From: Epiperipatus broadwayi
Lineage: Eukaryota > Onychophora > Udeonychophora > Euonychophora > Peripatidae
DNA: 64,000 nucleotides
Assembly: GCA_028023455.1 (NCBI GenBank)
Contig: JAQFVV010000253.1
Coordinates: forward strand, 12,501-76,500
Reading direction: 5' to 3'
The translations under genes were made by a program, and so were the position numbers. Each line of letters begins with the position of its first letter. The stretch's first letter is position 1. The notes under the pieces were generated by a model that saw only the letters and a program-made list of their open reading frames with translations, was not told the origin of the DNA and searched no databases. Positions 1-12,234 of this stretch are shown here, piece by piece.

Positions 1-715
1 AACACTTAAAGACATCAAAAATTATTTCAAAGATTATTATTTTTTTTAAAATAATTAATTAATAAAGGTAATTTATAAATAAAAATAGAAAATTTAGAAA
101 ATGATAATTTGGGAAACCTTATGTTTTATACACAATTTCATACAGTACGTATTATTTCATATAGCCTATATAATTATTATTCTCATATAATTATTCTTAA
201 TTAATTAATAATTAATCCAGATGAATTATTTCATTACATAAACCCAATATTAAAACAATTATTTCATAATAAACAAAAAAAAAATATAATTTTAACCTTC
301 CTCTCTTTTTTTCTGATGAAAATGAGAATTCCCATACCCTTTTAAATTTGTAAAAATATATTTTCAAAAAATATTCATTATTGTCAAGTATTCCTTTCAT
401 TATGAAGTAATATGTACAAAATGTATTAGGTGTGCACCCTTCAAGATATCACTTTATCATGCATTCTTTCTTTTTCAGCTTTTCTTTTATAAAATGGGTT
501 TGCAAACAAAATTTTAAAAAGTACAATTACAGCATGTTTTTTATTTCTCAGATGGAATTTCTTTGCATTGATGTATGGGAAAATTTCAAATAAATGAATA
601 AAGACTTCAGAAAAAAAACAAATAAACCTTAAGTATACTTCTGCTAAATCAGCCATACCAAAAATGCATCATGAGATGTATTTGTTATTTAAATTTAATT
701 ATTTAATGGATAATG

Positions 716-716
<1 letters not shown>

Positions 717-754
<38 letters not shown>

Positions 755-779
755 TCTATAAATTTAAATATACAAATAC

Positions 780-817
<38 letters not shown>
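717..817. repeat. Two (TA)n tracts around a short unique spacer
   Basis: Perfect TA dinucleotides run over about 717-751 and again over about 783-817, with a roughly 30-base AT-rich spacer. Both could extrude as hairpins. Confidence 0.9.
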
Positions 818-819
<2 letters not shown>

Positions 820-1353
820 GTGTGCATGTGCAAAAAAAAAATTGAATTAAAATAAAACCATATTGCATGCCACTTATAAAATCAAAATGTATTGACCTAT
901 TAACTAAGTTTTGGTATTTTATCTGGGCTAATAGGAGGATGATGTTGACAACTACAACATAAGGTCATTGTTATGATAATATCACTGTATGAGATCTTTT
1001 CTTAATAAGTTTATGTAATAAAAATGAGAAAGATAACAATAACAAGCAATTACAATAATTAAGTTTCAGTAAGAATGATGTCTAGTAAATTCTAAGTAAT
1101 TACACCAGCGTCATTCAGTCAAAAAACATCGTAAATAGTAATTTAAAGTGAGAATATACTCACGCTCTCTTCAGAAGTTCTTCAGATTTGCTCATATAAA
1201 AGAATTTGAGTTGTATGAATAAGAGGGATTCTTTTTATTCCTGCATAAATGCTATATCTTGAATGAAGAAGAGAGTATTCATTTATTTAACACTATTAAA
1301 GGTGCGTGCTCAATTAGCTTGAAAGGCTGATATTGGAATGAAATTGTAGATTA

Positions 1354-1801
1354 TGTAAATATTTTTAAGACAGACTTTAAATATCAAACATGCCTTGAAA
1401 TTTATAATAATCAAGCAATATCTTTATTTTGCTGATAGAGGGACCTCTCAAACCATGATACAAGATAGCAATTTTTATAATGATAAGAGGGTGTCTTATC
1501 TTTAACCTAACTTTCCACTTATATAGATCAATCTGAAGTATCTTGATTTGGGAGTAAGAAGCTAATGTTCTCTTCACTGTTTGAACAACAGCTTTATGTT
1601 CCCAAATCAAGATGCTTCAGATTAGCCTGTATAAGTGGAAAGTTAGGTTAAAAGTAGGACACCGCTCTTATCTTTATAAAAGTCGCTATCTTGTGTCGTG
1701 GTGTGAGAGGTCCCTCTATTGGAAAAATAAAAATATTGCTTGACTATTATAAATTTCAAGGTGCATTTGATACAGGTTAAAGAATGTCTTAAAAGTATTT
1801 A
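1354..1801. repeat. Foldback (inverted-repeat) element, ~200-bp arms
   Basis: The left arm (about 1354-1552) is the reverse complement of the right arm (about 1601-1801), with a 48-base loop. Paired landmarks are GAGGGACCTCTCA near 1438 with TGAGAGGTCCCTC near 1704, and the CTAACTTTCCACTT block near 1507 with its complement near 1635. The pairing keeps one centre near 1576.5 apart from a 1-base indel at the outer end. No transposase or clear target duplication is visible. It may be a non-autonomous foldback or MITE-like element, or an inverted duplication. Confidence 0.85.
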
Positions 1802-2411
1802 CAGATACTTTCTGTGCGCTTAATAAATAATTATAACTTTACAATAATAGATTATATATTTATTCAAATTACTAAGTAAGTTTTCATTCTATATTTAAAA
1901 ATATCTTCTCTTCAGTAGCGAAACTGCTATCTGATCAAAAGAAGATATGATAATTTAGCAGTAAAGAAATCATTAATTCATGAATCAGTCATATTATGCA
2001 TTTGGATTCGTTTTTTCAAAATTTTCTTAAAAAATGTAACTTAATATCATTAATGAAACTTTGAAAAACTTCTTTCAAATTAATAAAAAATCAATAATTA
2101 CATAATTTGTGAATATCAAGTGATAGAATTGATCTATAAATCTTTACTACATTAAATAAACCAAGCAGAGCGAATTAACAATTACAAGACTAGTATTTTA
2201 ACAATTACATATTTATTTTAAAAAGAATAGCATGTAAGTAATATTTTAAAAAATAAACACTTTTGGCAGATAAATTTAATTTTATAATCATTTAAGAGCA
2301 CATAACAATACTAAGATATTATTTAAAATAAAAAGAGAGAGAAAAAATATTAAAAGTTTTAATTTTTAAATTGTAGCAATAAAACATTTTTGTATATATA
2401 ATGTTTTAAAG

Positions 2412-2501
2412 GCATCTGTACCTGATGAGGATCGTATGGATACTTATAACATGTCGGTGAAGGAGCCTTACAAAGTTGTACAAGATAGATTAAAGGATAG
2501 G
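2412..2501 (+). CDS. Internal exon of an unrecognised long-intron gene
   Basis: A 90-base segment is open in phase 0 for all 30 codons and is visibly richer in G+C than its surroundings. It follows an AG at 2410-2411 and ends at a textbook donor (AGG|GTAAGTATT). The peptide begins ASVPDEDRMDTYN and continues with KEPYKVVQDRLKDR; it is acidic then basic, with no low complexity. The acceptor tract is T/A-rich rather than strongly pyrimidine. The exon is symmetric (0-0), so it could be skipped without a frameshift. Its phase fits the exon at 34307. I do not recognise the family. It could instead be a retro-copy fragment, but the exact donor and clean frame favour a real exon. Confidence 0.6.
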
Positions 2502-4325
2502 GTAAGTATTTTATATGCTGACTACTTATTTATTAAATTGTGAATTATCTAAAGGTAGAGTTTACTTTTAATATTTTAACCAAATTCTGGTTTTTTTTTT
2601 TTCAAAAATCGACTCTGATTTTTGAATAAACACAATCGCTTTTTTAACTATGAATGAAAGGATATATATATATTGTAACGGTAAATGATGCGCGAAGTTG
2701 ACTCTTCAAATATTCCACGTATTTGGGTGTCAAAAACTATACTGTACTTATAAAGATAATGGGGAAGCGAGGTTGGCTTTTCTTATTTAATATTTCCTAC
2801 GAACTGAATAAGCCAAAACTGTAAGTATAAACAATAGATCAATAATAATAAATTCCTCATCTCCCGATAGATAAACTTATAAAAAGATAAAATATATTTA
2901 TATCTAAGATTCTTCTACGGTGCGTATTTCAAATAAAAATACGCGGAAATCAAAGGGGCATTTTATTGATCTCTAAATATACTTAAAATAAGTAAACAAA
3001 TAATCATAAAGTATTTTTAATGTAAACATCCTTTTTTTATATATTACAATGTTATAATATCAAATAGTAATCTAATATAGCCAGGCAAAATAAAATATTA
3101 GCGCATGAGTATGTAATATCTCAGGGTAAATATCAAAATGCCATAGTGAATCTAATACGTATAATCAGAAATCAATGATAAGTATTGACCTTATAAAGAA
3201 AGTACATTAAAACCAAATTTAATGAAAAAATTATATATATTTTATTGACATTTAAATGATTTCATATCATCATTAATAACAACCATATTTATGATGTTAC
3301 TGTAGCTTTTCAAAATATTAAAGAAAAATAAAAAAATCCAAAATGGAATGGTGCTATTTATATATGCAGTGCTGTTTTGTATAAGTTGAAAGAAAAAAAC
3401 ATCTTAACTAGGATTAAATAAAAGAATATTATAATTATTTGCTAATAAATTAAATAACTAATTTAGAATATAGTTTCTATACGTATTTTACATATAAAGT
3501 TCCTTCTAATAATATCTACTGATATAAAATATAATTCAGGAAGCTTCTAAACAAACTTCATTAGAATCGTAAGTAATGGCTTAAGTGGCAAAAGTAATGT
3601 AAATATGTTATTACATATATTCATGTACATTCTCAATCAACATATAATTAAACTTTTTATATAATTCTATTAAATTTAAATCATATCTCCCTTGCTCTTT
3701 TAAATACATACCAGCACACATATATTAAAACTAAAATAATTGTCTATATTTCACTCTGCCTTTTTTATATTTAAAATAACTTTTTCACTTAAATGTGAAT
3801 AAAAGATCTTGATTTTAACAACGTTCTAAAAAAAATAATAAACAGTTTAAAATGGAAAACCAATTTGCACTTGAAACAAATAGATACAACAGATTTCTAT
3901 TTTTAAATTCAGATTTTATTTTTGACTGCAACTGGATACAATTAAAATAAAATAAAAATATTCTTTTAAAATCACATATATCCCCTTTTTTTCAATTCAC
4001 CATGAGGGCTACATACTATAATATGTAGATAGATAGACTGGAAGTCGAATTCTGATAATGTGTTATTGCTTTAAATATAAATCTCCCTGCACTTACATGT
4101 CAGTAAGAGTTTAAAAAATTTAAGTGAATCATTTAAGTTTAGAATGCATTTCTACATATACATCAACTTTCACAGACTATGCTAAATCAGGGCTTGAATT
4201 TATCGTGTGCCTGAAGTTATAATCAAATTTTGAATTGTACAAATCTAGTTAACCCATCAAGGAAGAAAGACAGTGTCTCATTTTTAACCACTCATGATCA
4301 GACTAATACGACTTATAAATATAAA
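2502..4325. other. AT-rich intron-like DNA with a partial foldback copy
   Basis: I see no gene. Positions about 4026-4122 carry TAGATAGATAG followed by a sequence closely related to one arm of the foldback at 4327-4542, sharing TTTAAATATAAATCTCC and the GTCAGTAAG block, so this is a single-arm copy of that element. Confidence 0.5.
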
Positions 4326-4326
4326 T

Positions 4327-4707
<381 letters not shown>

Positions 4708-5267
4708 ACAAATAATTATTACCACAATTTTATCTAAAACATAAATCTTCAATTTGTTGTAAAGACAACCTCTACGAATAAAAGATGGATTCTTCCTTTT
4801 ATTTTGGTCTAAGATCTTAATACAGATAAAAACATTGATGCTAAGATTCTAAACAGAAAGTAATCGACCTTTTATACGGTGGTGCTATTATATTAAATCA
4901 ATGTTTTCATGGAATGTGATGAAACTCTTGATCCAAGGCACAAGATAGATACTTTGAAAAGATAACAGCACTAGTAAATCTACTAGTCAATGATAACTAA
5001 GATTGTAAATTTTAACAGATTGGGACTTTTATATTCCTAGATGTTTGAAAAATCCCACTAAAGGGGAAAATATAGCATGTTTAAAAGCAAACTAATAAAT
5101 AGTAATTTTTAAATTTCAAATTCCACCACTATCAATTATCACTTAAATAAAAAACTGATTTTTATAAAACCATCTAAATTCAGATTTATTGTAACAGAAT
5201 ACAAAATAATGTAATGAATGAAAAAGGTTGATATTTTGTAACCGATTATAAAATATATATATATATA

Positions 5268-5468
5268 GATGTTGATAATAGATGGACAATTGAAATTTTA
5301 AACTGGATTCCAAGAGATTGTAAAAGACCCAGAAGGAGACCACATGCAAGATGGATGGATGAAATAAGAAAATGTGTAGGGGTGATGTGGAGAAGAGAAG
5401 CTAAAGATCGGAGAAGATGGATTAAACTTGGAGAGACCTTCATCCTGCAGTGGATTGATAATGGTTGA
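5268..5468 (+). pseudogene. LINE C-terminal coding stub (non-LTR retrotransposon)
   Basis: Reading + from GAT at 5268 gives 66 codons plus a stop at 5466-5468. It carries the pattern typical of the end of many APE-type LINE polyproteins: NRWT, then WIPRD, RPRRRPHARWMDEIRK, W..EAKDRRRWIKLGE and LQWID. In such elements this basic W-rich segment lies after the reverse transcriptase. Only this last part survives (5' truncated). The stop is followed by GATAATGATGATGAT, which looks like a short microsatellite tail. The upstream boundary is a (TA)n run at about 5252-5266. It is most like the RTE or related clade, but the clade is uncertain. Confidence 0.75.
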
Positions 5469-8039
5469 TAATGATGATGATATATAGATGAGTGATAAAA
5501 TGATAGTTGCTATTATTTAAAAAAGAAACTAAACAGGATATGCTCCAGCGGTTCATCATTTGTAACCAAATAAAATTAAATGCGAAATGAATTTACTATG
5601 TTAGCTGATATACAATTTATAATTAAATAAGGATGACGCTAACATATAAATAAGAACATATACATATCATGCTCTATTTGGGTGTCTATTTGTAACTAAT
5701 TAAATATAATATCATAGCCCGTTTGCAACTATCATAAACATTAATTCTGTCATGCAAATAATGAAATAAATAAATTATCCCATTTCTCAACCAAAATAAT
5801 AACAAAATGAAAATTAACTGTCATCACTAAAGATTTAAAATATTTCGATATTGGGAAGTCATTTGACCAATAAAATATACTAGCCAATGTCATCAGATAA
5901 ACTAATATTAGATATAGCAACTGAATAAAATTACTGTGAAATCCATAGAGTGCATTACGCTTACCTCCAATAATAGGTTCTTTTAACAAAGAATCCTTCT
6001 CATTCCTCTTTCCATGTATATGTGACCATTCATGGTCACACACACACATTGGTGCTATTTATAACAACTTATAAAAAATATATATAAAGTTAATATTATT
6101 AAGCTGGAAAAGGGATTAAATCACTCTTTATTCAGTTTAGCTAAGTACATGTATTTTCCACAAGCGCCACTAGATTGTTTTAAATCTAAATAAATATTAT
6201 CTGTGCATAGTGTACTGAGTTCAAACTCATTCCGTACAATTTTTACTACACATGGTTTGGATGACTAATGAACAAAAAAAAATGACATTCTTATATTTTA
6301 TCTTTGTCAATAAAATTATAAGATCCCAATATCACAAAATTTATATATCCAACACTCTTATAGATATTACTAGCTCAGATCATGTATATTGTGATGTACA
6401 GATGTAAGTATACTCTTATTAATGGCTTCCAAACAAACATAGTGAAGACCATTACTTACCTATATGGCCATTAAACCTAGTTATTTAATTTACTTAAATA
6501 TCAGAATATAATGATGATGATGATGATGATGATACCAGCCATAGCTTAATAATGAACTCTTGACAACAAATTTATCTTTCATAAACTTATAGGCACTTCT
6601 CAAAATCATCCGATGTTAAACTGGTATTTAAATATAACACTCACTAGCATTTATATAGATTTATAGTTATTTATTCCAAGTAATTTTATAGTTTAAACTA
6701 GGAGTCAATAATACCAGTGATGATCTTTATACATGATATTCAACTTTCTATAAACCCCTACTTACTAAACATATCCATTATTTTTAAGATTGGATTTAAT
6801 GATTATTATTAATTCAATGATGATGGTGATCATAACTCTTGTACAGTATTATGTTTAAATGGTGATTTAACTAGTAATAAGATATCCATCCCTGATGATG
6901 ATGATCAAAACTCATGGGCACAACATAATTTTAGCTTTTTATTATTAACCTTTACTTATTAAAAAAAATTTTTGGTTATATGTCAAGCATAATCCTTAAA
7001 TCTCTAAATGTAAATCAATATTCTAGCTTGCTTAACATTTGTGAGTGCTTGCTTAATATTTGCGAGCCAAACATTTACGAGTGATGATGATAATTTAAAA
7101 TGATAAAATCAAGACAAGAAAAATACAATATTGTTAATAACTTGAAAACCAAATAAGATATAACTATATTTATTAATACTATTCTTTTTTTTTATAAACT
7201 AAATTAACAAATGTACAATTGACTTTATTAGATATACATAATTAAACAAAATATCCTATTACCATATGCGTAACTCAATAATTTTACATATATGTTTTTT
7301 TTGTCACTACGTATTTTTAAAATAAGTCAGCTTGAAATGACATTTGAAAAACATACTTCATTGAATGCTTACTTAAGACTTTCCCTACTTATTACACATC
7401 ATAAAAATATGTTTCATATGTAATTTGTGTGATTTTTTTCACTTTCATTCATATGTTAAGCCCTGCTCTTCAATTTACCATATTTAAATTAACTATGCAT
7501 AACCTATTTATTTGACGTGTCTGTATAAGCAGTTATACATGCACACACCCTGTGATATGTCAACATATATATTTAAAATATATACCCCTATATGATAGAT
7601 TAATATATAAATCACATATAAAAAATATTATTGCAACCTTGAGCAACAAAAATAAATTATATCCAATTTAATATGCAAAAATAAATAATATATATATATA
7701 TATAAACATTATCAAGCATATATTGAAAGGTTGAACAATAATAATAAAAAACATTTTAGTATTACAATATATAATAATAAAAAAGATCAAAATAACAACA
7801 AAAAAACTATGTTTAATGAATTTAAACTGTGTGTGTATTGCATATATTATTAAGAATAACACAATCAACGAACAAACTCTTAATGTTTTCTGTATCAAAA
7901 GAAAAAAAAAATCATTGACTTTAGAAATTAAAGTTTACTTTTAATAACTAAGTATAAAAGATTTGTTAATGAAAGTTCAAAGTTACCCAATTATTTTCAC
8001 TTCTTATGAATGTCCCAGGTTTGAATTTTCAGATTGCTT
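5469..8039. other. AT-rich non-coding stretch
   Basis: Apart from the weak exon candidate at 5965-6054, I see only AT-rich DNA, an (ATG)n run at about 6510-6533, and a loose scatter of GATGATGAT motifs between 6800 and 7100. A tRNA B-box-like GAGTTTGAACTC lies on the minus strand near 6225, without a convincing A box. Confidence 0.5.
5965..6054 (-). CDS. Weak candidate exon, unrecognised
   Basis: On the minus strand the frame from 6049 reads MCVCDHEWSHIHGKRN and continues through KDSLLKEPIIG to a good donor (GGAG|GTAAGC, intron beginning at 5964). A possible acceptor (ATAAATAG) ends at 6055. The first residues come from a (CA)n microsatellite, which weakens the case, and the orientation is opposite to the two better exons. 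No homology is recognised. It could be chance, or an exon of a nested gene. Confidence 0.25.
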
Positions 8040-8310
8040 GCCTAACTTATAGTTTAACCTGGTTGGTTTGACTGGTTTCTATGATTTTAAAATGAGTTGT
8101 TGCAGATACTTTGAGATAAATATGAATTCGTTGACTTGCTTGTTTCCACTATTTAAAAAAAAGTTATTACAAACATTTTTAGATAAATATGAACTGTTTG
8201 GCTTACTTGATCCCACCATTTTAAAATGAGTTATTGTAGATATTTTTTGATAAATCTGAACTGATTAGTTTGCTTGTTTCATCATTTTAAAAGTCACTAT
8301 AGGCACTCTG
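8040..8310. repeat. 67-bp tandem repeat, about four diverged copies
   Basis: The block GATAAATATGAA recurs at 8115, 8182 and 8249, exactly 67 bases apart. Each copy continues with a TGCTTGTTTCCACCATTTTAAA-like segment and ATGAGTTATTG. Copies are diverged. No coding frame is conserved. Confidence 0.8.
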
Positions 8311-9745
8311 GAGACACATGAAGAAAAACCTTTCCCTTCTCTTTTTTAAAAAAAAATAATTTATAGATGAACTAAGGTTGGTTGCATGGCTTTATACATC
8401 TTCTTTCCTATTCTCCATTTCTTCAAAGATGATGATCAGATGACTACTGTGGTGGTTTTAAATTTGACCATTCTTTGGTTATTAAGGACTTTTGTATAAG
8501 TCCACAGATAGACCAGTAATTTAACCCATTATTTCGGATTTCAAGCAACAGAAACAGTAAATTAGCATGGCAAATTCATTGTATTATACACAGCCCTAAA
8601 ATATATTAATACCATTTTACAGAATTTTCAATAACTTCCTCCAAGAAATTCAATTCTGTTCTATTTCCTTATATTAATCTTGCTGTGAATTACTTATATA
8701 TAGGTGCACATCTTTTATGCTGATATTAAAGCAACAAAAACTCACATATTCATTTTCTGAACTTTTTTTAAAGAAATAATAAAACAGTTTATTTTATGTT
8801 TATAAGAAACAAACGAACGAAAAACAATATGAACTGGCTTTCCTTCTCAATATTGTTGACTCATTGCTTTCCAGTTCTACAACTTTTAATTGCCTTCATC
8901 ATTTTGGTTTAAAATTTAAAACAACTGCATATTTCTTGTAACTTTGAGACAACTTTAACAACTGCCATTTACTGCCAAAACTAAACATTGTTAACTGGCT
9001 CTTCTTATAAAAACTTCTACCATCAAAACTACATATTGTTAAGTGATCCTGCTTCTTAAAATTATTAAACTGAATGACTATCAAAAACTGCATATTAATG
9101 ACTACATCCCTCTTTTTAATAGTAACGATTGCATTTTAGTATTATTAATGACTGACTTTTCAAAACTGCCCCCTCTTTATATTTCAATTTCTGATCAAAG
9201 AGAAAAAAAATCTATACAAAATAATTGTGATTGTGGAGATAGCAATTAAATCTCACCTAAATGGTTTCAAGTCAAAAACAAAAGAAAAGATTAATGATTA
9301 TCTTTATTCAGTCAAAGCACCTCTTTTTCTCTCCCTTCTTAAGATAATCTAAGATGGAGATTACATAAAAAAAACAGTTTGTAATCTATAGTCCATAGAA
9401 ATATGTGCAAAAAAATGTCTATGTTCAAAAACAGCTGCAGTCATTCTTTCACACTATTTTCCATATGTGCCTAGTTTATCTCAATCATTTTTACACCATT
9501 TTAGCCTTTTTTATTTTAATAAAAAATACAGCTAAATAATTCAACACATTATTTAATAAAAACAATAGATCAATATATCAAATATTACTTCTTATTACAT
9601 TCTCACTCTACAACTGATTATTAATTTATCATCTATAAACTATATATTATTAATAATAATACATGCACACATAAATCTCTATATAAAATTTTTTTTTTTA
9701 ATTAAAGAATATATATGTGTGTGGGAATGAAAACATATATATGTG
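8311..9745. other. Non-coding stretch with degenerate short repeats
   Basis: Between about 8830 and 9100 a loose motif (AAAACTACATATTGTTAA, with CTGCTTCTTA) recurs with about 48-base spacing, suggesting an old degenerate tandem array. The open frames across it look incidental. I see nothing else. Confidence 0.35.
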
Positions 9746-9746
9746 T

Positions 9747-9775
<29 letters not shown>

Positions 9776-9777
<2 letters not shown>

Positions 9778-10031
9778 TCAAAACAATACAATAATTAATA
9801 CAGTAAAATATTTTAAAAACAAATGTATACCACAATTTAATAGAAGTACTTTCAATTATCTATGTAGTCATTATCAACTGGATTCAAATTGTATTGTAAC
9901 GGTTTTTTGTAATACAATTTGAATCTAGTTGATAACGACTACATAGATAGTTGAAAGTACTTCTATTAAATTGTAGTATATATTTGTTTTTAAAATATTT
10001 TTACTGTATTAATTATTGTATTGTTTTGAAT
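9776..10031. repeat. 256-bp near-perfect foldback made of two PLE-like 3' ends
   Basis: The arms 9776-9896 and 9911-10031 are almost exact reverse complements about a centre near 9903.5, with a ~14-base loop. Each arm carries a hammerhead-like motif (9849-9877 on minus, 9929-9957 on plus) followed outward by GAAAGTACTTCTA. The same order occurs at the 3' end of the PLE at 25259-26280. (TA)n tracts lie on the left (9750-9776) and about 40 bases to the right. I interpret it as two PLE 3' termini joined head-to-head. Confidence 0.8.
9929..9957 (+). ncRNA. Hammerhead-like RNA motif, PLE-associated
   Basis: TTGATAA, then C, stem GACTA (9937-9941), a 6-base loop, stem TAGTT (9948-9952), then GAAAG. 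The two boxes resemble the CUGANGA and GAAA core strands of a hammerhead ribozyme around stem II, with one extra base before the stem. The mirror copy on the minus strand (9849-9877) has one stem mismatch. Catalysis and the remaining stems are not shown by the sequence. Confidence 0.5.
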
Positions 10032-10071
10032 AATTATATATATTTTATTATAATTGGAATACTGACATTGA

Positions 10072-10111
<40 letters not shown>

Positions 10112-11577
10112 CAATATATATATATATATCTCTATATATATATCTATGAGGGGAAGGATATACAGGCATATCCGATCTATATATATTGTAAGTACCCAGA
10201 TTAATGTTATATGTCACAGTGTTTTAAAAAATAAAGAAGTTTGTTGATCTTGTTTAATTTTCATTTCATTTGATCTATGGATAATGAAGATCTTAAAATA
10301 TAATGTTAACCAGATAATCATGGCAACCTAATGCTTTCAAATAAAATTGTTTACTGATAATTCTAGCATCAATTTATAAATCTGTTGTTGTCACTTTCAG
10401 GAAAAATATAAATCAGTTAGTTGAGTATATCCTAAAAGATTACTTGAATAAAATCAACATTATTATTAAGAATGACACATTTCAATTTCTGTTATTACAA
10501 TCACCATAGCAATACCTATTATAAAATTAAATGCTTTATGTTTCATATATCTTTGTTCATAAATTAGTTATGAAAAAAATATTATTAAAATATATGTAAA
10601 ATTATTTATATCCATTAAAGTGTATTAAAAATGTGAAAATAATTTTTTTTTATTTCAGTTTAAAATGAAAAATAATATTGAACTTGTAAAACAGAATTTT
10701 ATTTTCACTGTATCCAATTGTTTAAAATCTCCATTTCACTTATTAATTGGAGGCAAATTTTATCAAACAATTTTCTTATGTCATTGAGTTTAATTTGAGT
10801 GATATTCATTAGTCACCTGGATAACATTAGCACCATCAAAAGTATGTTATAAATAGAGCAAAGATGCTATAATTTGAGTTCTTATAATTTTGTTGTTGCC
10901 CAGAATGAGCACATTTAGATGTCTTATAAAATTTATTAAATTTTATTATTTAAATGATTAATTTATAAAACTATGGAAGAATAAAAATTTTAACTACCTA
11001 ACTGGTCAATTCAGGGGTAGCTTGCTGATGAAGTTCCAGGAGTAACAGCAAAAATGTAAAAGAAAAGGTCACCTATACAAAAACATTCCATAGTTAAAAT
11101 CTAGAATTTCACCTATTATTTGTGATGGATATAAGCCCCATTGTTTGTCTCTGGATATCATATTTCAGCTCAAGGCATTTTACAAGATAGATTAACTCAA
11201 CTTATGTGTGATATCAAGCAATTTAAACTTCACTTTCTAATTCAAAAAGAAAAAAGCTAGTATTTATACTTCACTTTGTTATAACTGGATTGTGTCAATA
11301 AAGTAATTCTTATTGCACATTATTGTCAATGAAAAAGAAAATTAAATCCAATGATGTGTAATTTTGCATTGACTAAGTATTTGTTGTTTTTAAAAGCTGG
11401 ATATTTATATACTTAAAAGAAAATATTGGAAATTAAATTGCAAAAGGAATTGAATTCAAATCTGTGTTAGTTGCCACTTATGCTTATCTTTTCTACTTAA
11501 AGGAAAATCATCTCTACAGCTTAGGATCGATAGTGAGTAAAAATGGACCAACTTTCACTTAGATGGTATGATTTCTG

Positions 11578-11624
<47 letters not shown>

Positions 11625-12234
11625 TAAAAAAGGAGTGTTTACATTTAATTTAAAAAATGTAGACAAATAGTATATATATGGGTATGATAGAATTCATGCA
11701 AAAATAGTTTGGAGAAATTCATTTTTCTTCTTATTATTTAAACTCTTATCTGATGACATAAGTTAATATGACCTGATGTTTTCAAATATTTAATTTTTTT
11801 GTATGATCAAGATTTTATTTGAGGATATTTGGATAGAAAAGGGTTTAAATATAATATATTTTTTATGTTTGTTTAATTATTTAGGAATTACATTAATGAA
11901 TAAATAGATATCAATTTTTATTAGATTACATTTTTTTGTTATCGTTGTTTATTCTCTTTGAATTCTCAGGAGGATATTTCAAATCTCTCCTTCAGTTTTA
12001 TATATAGTGTTATTATTCTGCAACATACATTGAGTTTTGGACACATCTATTATTATTACTTTTATTGATTCTATACAGTAATAGATAACAAATTATTTAT
12101 ATATTAAAGAAACCTAGGGTTGTATTTTTTTGATTACAATTTCAGACTATTACATACATCATTGGTTATTGTTCTTATATATATATATATATAAACAAAA
12201 AACACAAGTTAAAACTTGCTAATGCTTGTATTTA
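10032..12234. other. AT-rich non-coding stretch
   Basis: Contains (TA)n at about 10071-10109, mixed (TA)n(TG)n at about 11586-11624, and a short block (11267-11303) shared with 23653-23689. Two good-looking acceptors (TCACTTTCAG near 10400, TTTTATTTCAG near 10658) lead into 36-42 open codons, but no matching donors follow, so I do not call exons. Near the right end, 12193-12240 is a direct copy of a segment inside the adjacent palindrome (12594-12642). Confidence 0.45.

Larger units (their letters stand above)
1..2411. other. AT-rich intron-like or intergenic DNA
   Basis: No open frame here looks coding; the short frames present are low-complexity. The stretch holds two (TA)n tracts and one foldback element, listed separately. 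If the exon at 2412 is real, this is probably the intron upstream of it. Confidence 0.6.

Noticed and set aside
10391-10790. Two acceptor-like sites followed by 36-42 open codons
   Set aside because: No donor ends either frame and composition is not distinct from background.
11027-11060. CTGATGAAGTTCCAGGAG as another hammerhead-like motif
   Set aside because: No GAAA box or pairing stem follows at the right distance.
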